A stretch of 9,591 nucleotides of DNA, from contig CAMOMF010000029.1 in the NCBI GenBank assembly GCA_946619625.1, positions 1-9,591 of the forward strand. Direction: 5' to 3'. The translations under genes and the position numbers were made by a program. Source of the stretch: an uncultured Bacteroidales bacterium (lineage in GTDB: Bacteria > Bacteroidota > Bacteroidia > Bacteroidales > Paludibacteraceae). Positions 1 through 5,607 of this stretch are shown piece by piece. The stretch's first letter is position 1; each line of letters begins with the position of its first letter. The notes under the pieces are model-generated. The model was not told the origin of the DNA. It saw only the letters and a list, made by a program, of their open reading frames with translations, and searched no databases.

Positions 1-889
1 CTACCTTGAAGTGCAGACTCTCCATCGTCTCAATGATATAGTCGTTCCCGAAGAATGTATGTACCTCCAGGTCACCAATCGTATCATTGTACTTCTCATT
101 CAGTACCCACAATAGCGCTGTTACCTCAGGAAAACGTTCATGCAGTTCATTTAGCAGAGCGTCCCGTTCTTGCGGTCTGTCTTCGGCAAACGACAGCGTT
201 ACCATTATTTCCCCCTGTTCGTTGCTGCGAAGAATTAGTGAACGTAGAAAACCTGTATGTTCGCGTTCATTATAGAACGTCAAACCATGTTCACGACCAT
301 ACTCGCGCAGGAAATTGCGGATACGGTTGTTAATCTCCGGCATTAAGTGACATTCTTCTATATCAAGCACTTTGTCAAAACTGCCGCTGGTATGAAAGCC
401 CAAAGCGTAACTCTTATCCACGTTCTCAATTCCGCCCGCAGCATGAATAGCGTCCCAGGAAATCCATTTCTTGTCGCTGAAACTGAATTCCAGTTTATTA
501 CGGTATTCATACTCTTTCTTCGAACCCAGAATAGGACTGATGGCAGGCAATTCCACCTTGCCTATGCGCGTGAGGTTGTCCACCACCTGCTGTTGTTTGT
601 ATCGCAGTTGGGCGGAGTAGGGCAGTATCTGCCATTTGCAACCGCCGCACTCACCGAAATGTTTGCATCTGGGGGCGCAGCGCTCCTCCGAGTAGCGTTT
701 GAAGCGCTCTACTCGAGCTTCCATGAAGGAATGTTTCTTGCGGGTAATCTGCAGGTCCACTATATCGCCGGGGACGCAGAATGGCACAAACACCACACAA
801 TCGTCTATGCGGCACAGGGCTTTACCCTCTGCGGCAACGCCGGTTATCTCTACATCTTCTATCAGTGGTAACGGTTTTTTCTTACTCAT
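1..889 (-). CDS. rlmD: 23S rRNA (uracil-C5)-methyltransferase, RlmD/TrmA family, 3' part outside window
   Basis: Reading leftward from the ATG at 889-887, the frame stays open for 296 codons to the window edge. Seen: a basic N-terminus and a TRAM-like segment (about residues 8-60, with VPFCVPGD), then Cys75-x5-Cys81-x2-Cys84 (ECGGCKWQ context) and Cys180 (EECHL), which match the four [4Fe-4S] cysteines of RlmD. The family signature YRNKLEFSF starts at residue 129. Family knowledge: these enzymes methylate C5 of a uridine in 23S rRNA (U1939 in E. coli) using SAM, in the cytoplasm. The SAM-binding Rossmann domain and catalytic Cys would lie beyond the left edge, as full proteins are about 430-480 residues. 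The ATG overlaps the last 8 nt of the upstream amidase-like gene, so it is probably translated from the same mRNA. Family assignment is strong; the exact target uridine, and so the symbol, is less sure because Bacteroidetes often carry TrmA-family paralogues. Confidence 0.88.
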   Translation of the reverse strand, partial: MSKKKPLPLIEDVEITGVAAEGKALCRIDDCVVFVPFCVPGDIVDLQITRKKHSFMEARVERFKRYSEERCAPRCKHFGECGGCKWQILPYSAQLRYKQQQVVDNLTRIGKVELPAISPILGSKKEYEYRNKLEFSFSDKKWISWDAIHAAGGIENVDKSYALGFHTSGSFDKVLDIEECHLMPEINNRIRNFLREYGREHGLTFYNEREHTGFLRSLILRSNEQGEIMVTLSFAEDRPQERDALLNELHERFPEVTALLWVLNEKYNDTIGDLEVHTFFGNDYIIETMESLHFKV

Positions 890-3800
890 GTTTGCTCAGC
901 CACTCTATCGCGGCAAGATATAAAGGATTGAATTCTTTTAGGCTCTCCAGCGGGAAACTGAATAGCAGTTGTTTCTGACCTCCCTCTTGATACACGATTC
1001 CCGCGGGCAGTCCGCTGTCGTCATATCGTGCAACAATGCGCGCGTTCTCTCCCATGGGGCGGATGGCATCGTTGTTCTCCGAGGGCAGTATCTTCGGATT
1101 CTGCTCCATAACCAATTGTGGATGGATGGCAGCGAATGGACGCTCCATACGTACCTGTCCCGATCGTGTGGCATGGTGGGTTCGGTACTTGTAGTGCAGC
1201 ACATCTTTGGCAAAACAGATATCTGCATCCTCTGTCCGCATGTCTGTTCCCAGGAAACTTCCCGAGCACAGTATGGAGCCTTTGTACGAGCGCAGTGCTG
1301 CCTGCAAGGACGGAGTAAAAGTCTTGAATTCTTTCACTTGTTTCTCTACTCCTATGCACGTCTCTTTCTGTTTACCCATGATGATATCCACCACATCATA
1401 TGCAGCCAACATACTACTGTCCACGGCACTGGCGGCGCAACTCACAAACGAATATCCGTTCTGTTGCAATGCTTTTCCGTGCATCACCGGATAATCAAAC
1501 ATGTTCCCCGCTTCGGTCTCTTTGGCTTTGTCGGCGTACGATGCGCCATAACCTTGGTCTTCATCGCTCGTCCATGGATGGCTGCGCATGAAATCGTACT
1601 GACCGCCTATGTAGATAACGTCTTTCTTGTACGCTATGGGATAACTCTCGGTCTGGAAACCTGCCAATTCGTCTTCGTTGGCAAGCATCTCCGGAGCACC
1701 CACGCGGGTAAATCCGTTTACTATCAGCACCCAGCCTTTCTCTTTGGGCGCTTTGTAAACGCTCAGCACTTCACTCGGAAAAGAGATTCCGCCGGCATTG
1801 CCCGCCACCACCTTGAAATCATACCGTTTACCCTGTTCGATAGGCTGACTCAGATAGGTCCCCTCTTCATAACTCACTTTCTGCCCGTTATCCCAATCGC
1901 CATCTTCGATGCGGGTGTACAGGACGTAATATTCCGGCTCGGCTGTAGGTTCAAGCGGGTCGGATACGTGCCTCCAACTCAGCAGAGCATGATTATCCTC
2001 TATTTCCGCTGCAAAGTCTTTCACTGGCAACGGTTGCACCACATACGGTGTGCTGTATTGTTCATGCAGGAAACGCAGCATGGCTTTGTAGATGGCACGG
2101 CTCACGGTAAATCTGAACCGCGGATCCAGTCCGTAACGCATGTCGGCAAAGTTCTGGTGACTCAGCAGTTCCAGCAACATGGACGGAATCTTGGGCGTTC
2201 GCGACTCCGAGTAACTGGAGTTATGCAGCATCCTCCGTGTCCATTCCGGGGCAAACTGGGCGCGCACGTCCTCCACAATCTGCGTCTGTACATAGTCCGC
2301 AAAATCACGGTTCTTGCTACGGCTCGCTCCGGTCGGGAACACCGTCTCTTTGTCACCGTCAAAATCGGTGTATATCGCCAATGTGCCTACTATCGAGTCT
2401 TTCTTGATGTTGCCCGCGTCCGTGTGGAATGCCAATCCGATTGTCACTGGTATATGCTGACCCTCGGCTTCTGGTATGGCAGAACTGCCACCTGCCAACC
2501 AGTTCATCCAACGACCGCGCGAGGCGTAGTCGTCTATATAGTCGTTCTTCGAGCCGGTATAGTTATACACGCTGTCAGGTACCCCGCTGTATTGCATCCA
2601 GTATCGCGCACCTTCTATCCAGCGCGGGTAGCCGCTGATCGTCGCCAGCGCACGAACACTGTCGCTTACCGCCACTATCGCAGTTTGACTGCGTTTGTTC
2701 TTTCCATTCGTCCCTTCCTTGGCGGACGGCACATTTTCTATCGTTTCAGGTTGCTGATAGCGCGCCACGCAACCCCAGCCGCCGCCAAATTTCACAGCAT
2801 CGCCCGTCACCACTTTTCCTGCCGGACCGTTTCCGCTCAACTGAACGTAGTTCTGCGACGGATTGGTCGAGAAATCAAATGTACCCAAATACACCCACAT
2901 GTTCCCGCCCATGCGCTGGTTGACCGCATATGTAGTTTTTATTCCGCGGTGGCACACTGTGTATTGCGCCGATTCGGTGGAGTTGTTCTCGGTCTTATAA
3001 CTTACATACACGGCATACTCTCCCGCTTCGGGCAATTGCGGACGATAGATCAGGCTCGATTGGTCGTTCCCTGCTGGTTTATAGTTGTACCCGCCCATCG
3101 TAAACGGATTCTCTCCTTCCACCAACACTTCACCAAAACGTCCCCAGCCGCCGGTTTTTACACTCACCCAGTCGCCCAGTGTTTCCGCCTCTGTATTATC
3201 TACTATCACTTCATGCAATTGTGTGTCGCGCTCGCGCGGTTGCAGGACCACCGCACCTGCATTCTCCAGCATGGGTACCAAAAAAGGCATGGTGTAACCC
3301 GTTGTATATAGGTCTTCCACCGTGGTCAGTATCTTCGCACGTTGCCACAACCACTGCTGTTCGCCTTGGTGAAAATAGATGCCATGGCTCCCATACACCG
3401 CCAAATGTTGTCCTTCCAATCCCGATGTAACAGAGTAGGGTACACTGGTGTTCTTCGTCAATGGCTGCACCTTTTTCAGCTTATAGGGGATTCGTTGCAC
3501 ATCGTCCCCCGACAACTCTTTATTGCCACGGCGGAACGAGGAAATCAGTCGGCTTATTTCGTGCTGTTTGTCATCGCAATAGATACGTACCTCACCGTCA
3601 GGCCTGCCCAGCACGATGCGGCTGACCATCTCATACAGGTATTCCACGCTGTCTGCTGAAAAGGGAATCGTACTCAGTTGCCGGCTCGCAAACACCTCCA
3701 CCAATCTGTCGTTCCTCACTTTTACGGTGCTGACACGTATTTTACCCACGCTGGCTTGACGCGCCGCAAACGCTGTCAGTGAGTCGCTTACGGCACGTTT

Positions 3801-3893
3801 GTCGAAGGATACCACCTGCTTCGGTGCTGCCGTCATGGCGGTGCACACCATGCATGCGATGGCAATGAGCCCTATTCTCAACCGGTTTTTCAT
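882..3893 (-). CDS. Secreted multidomain protein: Amidase_3-like domain split by a golvesin-like insert, FnIII, GATase1-like C-terminus
   Basis: 1003 residues. A signal peptide is visible at 1-23 (basic start, hydrophobic core, cleavage near AMTA/AP), so it acts in the periplasm or at the surface. After an uncharacterised N-terminal part, residues 165-223 look like the first half of a zinc N-acetylmuramoyl-L-alanine amidase: His170 in GSHG, Glu193 in TVEDLY, then the LENAGAVVLQPRERD strand. Residues about 240-378 form a golvesin-like beta domain (EGENPFTMGGYNYKP, then GTFDF). The amidase fold appears to resume at 420-610 with DYIDDYASRGRW, His490 in AFHTDAG and Glu575 in LLELLSHQNFADM, giving the expected His/Glu/His/Glu set. 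An FnIII-like domain follows (about 612-716). The last 285 residues resemble a class I GATase-like fold (LCSGSFLGTD; FSFPLES near the end). Such Bacteroidales proteins are often named xanthan lyase or golvesin-domain proteins; I infer peptidoglycan amidase activity instead. The ATG at 3893 directly precedes the signal peptide. The downstream rlmD overlaps by 8 nt. Confidence 0.85.
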   Translation of the reverse strand: MKNRLRIGLIAIACMVCTAMTAAPKQVVSFDKRAVSDSLTAFAARQASVGKIRVSTVKVRNDRLVEVFASRQLSTIPFSADSVEYLYEMVSRIVLGRPDGEVRIYCDDKQHEISRLISSFRRGNKELSGDDVQRIPYKLKKVQPLTKNTSVPYSVTSGLEGQHLAVYGSHGIYFHQGEQQWLWQRAKILTTVEDLYTTGYTMPFLVPMLENAGAVVLQPRERDTQLHEVIVDNTEAETLGDWVSVKTGGWGRFGEVLVEGENPFTMGGYNYKPAGNDQSSLIYRPQLPEAGEYAVYVSYKTENNSTESAQYTVCHRGIKTTYAVNQRMGGNMWVYLGTFDFSTNPSQNYVQLSGNGPAGKVVTGDAVKFGGGWGCVARYQQPETIENVPSAKEGTNGKNKRSQTAIVAVSDSVRALATISGYPRWIEGARYWMQYSGVPDSVYNYTGSKNDYIDDYASRGRWMNWLAGGSSAIPEAEGQHIPVTIGLAFHTDAGNIKKDSIVGTLAIYTDFDGDKETVFPTGASRSKNRDFADYVQTQIVEDVRAQFAPEWTRRMLHNSSYSESRTPKIPSMLLELLSHQNFADMRYGLDPRFRFTVSRAIYKAMLRFLHEQYSTPYVVQPLPVKDFAAEIEDNHALLSWRHVSDPLEPTAEPEYYVLYTRIEDGDWDNGQKVSYEEGTYLSQPIEQGKRYDFKVVAGNAGGISFPSEVLSVYKAPKEKGWVLIVNGFTRVGAPEMLANEDELAGFQTESYPIAYKKDVIYIGGQYDFMRSHPWTSDEDQGYGASYADKAKETEAGNMFDYPVMHGKALQQNGYSFVSCAASAVDSSMLAAYDVVDIIMGKQKETCIGVEKQVKEFKTFTPSLQAALRSYKGSILCSGSFLGTDMRTEDADICFAKDVLHYKYRTHHATRSGQVRMERPFAAIHPQLVMEQNPKILPSENNDAIRPMGENARIVARYDDSGLPAGIVYQEGGQKQLLFSFPLESLKEFNPLYLAAIEWLSKHE

Positions 3894-4038
3894 ATGATGA
3901 ACAATTTTTATGCTTGATTTGGTTCTTTTACTGCTTCGGGGACAAGTCCTCTCCCCATTGGATATAACAACACTTTTGTTGCTTGTTTCTTTATTCTCAA
4001 TCTATTACAAAGGCACCGAGTCTTTCCCGAAACCTTTG
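3894..4038 (-). other. Predicted 5' leader of the amidase-like gene
   Basis: If transcription starts a few bases after the -7 box at 4045-4052, the mRNA has a leader of roughly 145 nt. It contains a small hairpin candidate at 3938-3956 (GGGGA and TCCCC arms, or an inner GGAC/GTCC). No match to a known riboswitch was recognised and no Shine-Dalgarno-like sequence lies before the ATG, which is normal in Bacteroidetes. Confidence 0.35.
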
Positions 4039-4050
4039 CGACTGCAAAGG
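4033..4050. repeat. Perfect 7+4+7 inverted repeat covering the -7 box
   Basis: CCTTTGC and GCAAAGG arms are separated by GACT. One arm is the TTTG part of the minus-strand -7 box and the other falls at the predicted transcription start. It could be an operator or a hairpin at the very 5' end of the transcript, or a chance result of a repeated CCTTTG. Confidence 0.55.
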
Positions 4051-4076
4051 TAATATTTTTTTTTCATTTATGCAAG
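4045..4076 (-). promoter_or_regulatory. Bacteroidetes-type promoter for the amidase-like gene
   Basis: On the minus strand the sequence shows CTTG (4076-4073), 20 nt, then TACCTTTG (4052-4045). The -7 element is a perfect TAnnTTTG; the -33 element departs from TTTG at one base. The 20-nt spacing fits the primary sigma factor of Bacteroides. The element is nearly identical to the plus-strand promoter at 4333-4364, and it points at the only minus-strand gene nearby. Confidence 0.7.
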
Positions 4077-4079
4077 TAT

Positions 4080-4108
4080 TTCTGCCACTTTTTTTCAAAA
4101 AAAAGTAC
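4080..4108. repeat. Direct-repeat block, copy 1
   Basis: TTCTGCCACTTTTTT (from 4080) and TTTCAAAAAAAAGTAC (4093-4108) are contiguous here. Both recur on the same strand at 4289-4303 and 4341-4356, where 37 nt separate them. The second string in copy 2 is the -33/-7 spacer of the hydrolase promoter, but here no TAnnTTTG follows (ATCCGC instead), so this may be a decayed promoter copy. Low-complexity A/T runs make part of the match cheap. Confidence 0.5.
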
Positions 4109-4143
4109 ATCCGCTCTTTCCCCGGGCTACAGACACACTACAT

Positions 4144-4164
4144 GTATTATACTATGTATAATAC
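4144..4164. repeat. Perfect 9+3+9 palindrome, operator-like
   Basis: GTATTATAC and GTATAATAC are exact reverse complements around a TAT centre. ACATGT occurs on each side (4140-4145 and 4167-4172). The element lies between two divergent promoters, about 170 bp upstream of the plus-strand promoter and about 70 bp upstream of the minus-strand promoter. It may be a dimeric regulator site; no known consensus was recognised. Confidence 0.55.
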
Positions 4165-4212
4165 TAACATGTTTACATTCACTACCCCTTATTCACCCTT
4201 TTATCGCTACCT

Positions 4213-4286
4213 GGTGAGGGGAGGAGCATACCTTCTCCGTACTTTCTACGGTGGGTACGCAAGTCTCTGCGCTTGCGAAACCCCTC
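4213..4286. other. GC-rich structured patch in the divergent intergenic region
   Basis: This patch sits in otherwise AT-rich DNA. It shows an 11-bp imperfect tandem duplication (4229-4239 and 4240-4250, 9 of 11 identical), a CCGTA/TACGG hairpin (4237-4251), and a longer hairpin from 4253 to 4283 in which GGGT and CGCAAG pair with CTTGCG and ACCC. GAGGGG (4216-4221) could also pair with CCCCTC (4281-4286). I see no credible coding potential. It could be a small RNA, a remnant of a repeat element, or nothing. Confidence 0.3.
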
Positions 4287-4288
4287 CC

Positions 4289-4356
4289 TTCTGCCACTTT
4301 TTTAAGAAAAATGTGAAAACATGCACGAAAAACTTGCATATTTCAAAAAAAAGTAC
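4289..4356. repeat. Direct-repeat block, copy 2, with 37 nt between its parts
   Basis: This is the partner of the block at 4080-4108. The first string is at 4289-4303 and the second at 4341-4356. The 37 nt between them include the CTTG -33 element of the hydrolase promoter, so the intact promoter exists only in this copy. Confidence 0.45.
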
Positions 4357-4364
4357 TACCTTTG
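4333..4364 (+). promoter_or_regulatory. Bacteroidetes-type promoter for the alpha/beta-hydrolase gene
   Basis: CTTG (4333-4336), 20 nt, then TACCTTTG (4357-4364). Spacing and both elements equal those of the divergent promoter at 4045-4076, and the spacer is also alike (CATA at the start, an A8 run, TA near the end). The -7 box ends only 8 nt before the ATG at 4373, so the mRNA should be leaderless or carry a leader of only a few bases. Confidence 0.75.
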
Positions 4365-4372
4365 CACCCGTT

Positions 4373-5530
4373 ATGAAAAAAATCCTTCCCATATTCTTTC
4401 TGCTACTGCTCTATACTCCTTTGTATGCGCAGCATGACACCACTCGCCTCTATGTAAACTTGCACATGTCCGCCCCCGCAGAAGATTCTCTGGTGCTGGC
4501 TTGCATGAATACTACCGAGTCCTATGTCTCCATGCCTTGCACTTATTCATCTGTAGATCAGTTTGGTCTTCCTGTCACCCTTAGTGGAAAAATCTATTTC
4601 CCCCGCGAAGGACTACCAAAGCGCATTGTCCTACAACCCCACTACACCGTCCTGTCAAACAAAGAGGTGCCCTCCATGTGTGATATGGGCGAAGCTGTAC
4701 TTCGCGACAAGGGATACGCACTCGTCATGCCCGACTACCTTGGGTACGGTATTACCTGCGACCGCAATCACCCTTATCTCTGTTGTGAACTCGCGGCGCG
4801 CAACACCGTTGATATGCTCTTTGCCGCGCAGGATTTCCTCTCCAAACTGAACCGCCAACCCCAAAATGACAGCATCATCATTGTCGGCTTCAGTCAGGGC
4901 GCACAGTCTGCACTGGCTACACTACGGCTCTTGGAAACGCAATACCCACACATTCCTGTCAAGCAATGTTTCGCCGGCAGCGGACCATACGATGTGGCAC
5001 GAACGTATGACGTTACAATTGCCAACGATAATGTCGGACTCCAATTCACCGTACCACTCCTCATTATGGGCACTTCCTGGGGATATAACCTGCACCTCGA
5101 CCCCAATTATTTCATGTACCGCAAAACAGTTCGCCATGCCCGGAAATATATCTTTTCCAAGCAATATACGGCAACGAATGTAACCATCTTTGCCAGGATG
5201 GGCATTTCCCACAAGGTCAGCAAACTCATGACCCCGCAAGGCATGAACAAAGCCCTTCCCGAAACAGCACGACTCTATAACGGACTCCTCCGCAGCAGCA
5301 TTGTTCATGTCAGCGAAACCGACACTATCCTCGGCGAGTGGACACCCCGAACACCCCTCTTCCTCATGCATAGTTACACCGACAAAGGCGTACCGTTCGA
5401 GAACTCCCAGAGCCTGCAACTCATGCTGGAAACCAAAGGCGTGCAGAATGTGGAATACGATTTCGGCGATTACGGCGACCATATCTCCTCGCTTTTCCGA
5501 TTTTTGGATATTCTCACCAAACGATTATAA
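4373..5530 (+). CDS. Secreted alpha/beta-hydrolase (esterase or lipase type)
   Basis: 385 residues from the ATG at 4373. The same frame stays open upstream to 3983, but that part crosses the promoter and has no protein-like character, while MKKILPIFFLLLLYTPLYAQ is a clear signal peptide (cleavage near LYA/Q). Domain: alpha/beta-hydrolase, with the central strand and oxyanion region near 85-95 (VLQPHY), DYLGYG at 121-126, nucleophile Ser174 in GFSQG (172-176), probable acid Asp337 in HSYTDKGVP, and His370 in DYGDH. All three triad residues are in order at expected spacing. Family members cleave esters, lipids or peptides; the substrate cannot be read from sequence. The next gene, 77 nt downstream on the same strand, is a rhamnogalacturonan lyase, so an acetyl or methyl ester on pectin is a reasonable inference, not a demonstrated role. 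Secretion puts it in the periplasm or outside the cell. Confidence 0.85.
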   Translation: MKKILPIFFLLLLYTPLYAQHDTTRLYVNLHMSAPAEDSLVLACMNTTESYVSMPCTYSSVDQFGLPVTLSGKIYFPREGLPKRIVLQPHYTVLSNKEVPSMCDMGEAVLRDKGYALVMPDYLGYGITCDRNHPYLCCELAARNTVDMLFAAQDFLSKLNRQPQNDSIIIVGFSQGAQSALATLRLLETQYPHIPVKQCFAGSGPYDVARTYDVTIANDNVGLQFTVPLLIMGTSWGYNLHLDPNYFMYRKTVRHARKYIFSKQYTATNVTIFARMGISHKVSKLMTPQGMNKALPETARLYNGLLRSSIVHVSETDTILGEWTPRTPLFLMHSYTDKGVPFENSQSLQLMLETKGVQNVEYDFGDYGDHISSLFRFLDILTKRL

Positions 5531-5570
5531 CAATCATTACAGATATATCAACAATCATCTCAAATATATT
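5529..5570. repeat. Two tandem copies of a 21-bp repeat upstream of the PL11 gene
   Basis: Copies at 5529-5549 and 5550-5570 both start AACAATCAT and share ATATAT near their ends; 17 of 21 positions agree. They occupy most of the first half of the 77-nt gap between hydrolase and lyase. No TAnnTTTG promoter follows, only an AACCGGTT palindrome at about 5571-5578. A 21-bp period is two helical turns, as for a regulator bound on one DNA face. Confidence 0.6.
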
Positions 5571-5607
5571 AACCGGTTTAATTCAGTTATCAGACTGTAG
5601 ATAGAAC

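Noticed and set aside
347..871. 174-codon open frame on the plus strand
   Set aside because: It is antisense to rlmD, where the Fe-S cysteines and the YRNK signature are clear on the other strand.
969..3311. 780-codon open frame on the plus strand
   Set aside because: It lies wholly antisense to the 1003-residue amidase-like gene, which has a signal peptide, recognisable domains and a promoter. The translation is rich in Cys, His and Arg without domain character, as expected for a frame opposite a real gene.
3983..4372. 130-codon N-terminal extension of the alpha/beta-hydrolase
   Set aside because: It would cross both divergent promoters and the palindromes and put a perfect signal peptide in the middle of the protein. 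The ATG at 4373 is the better start.
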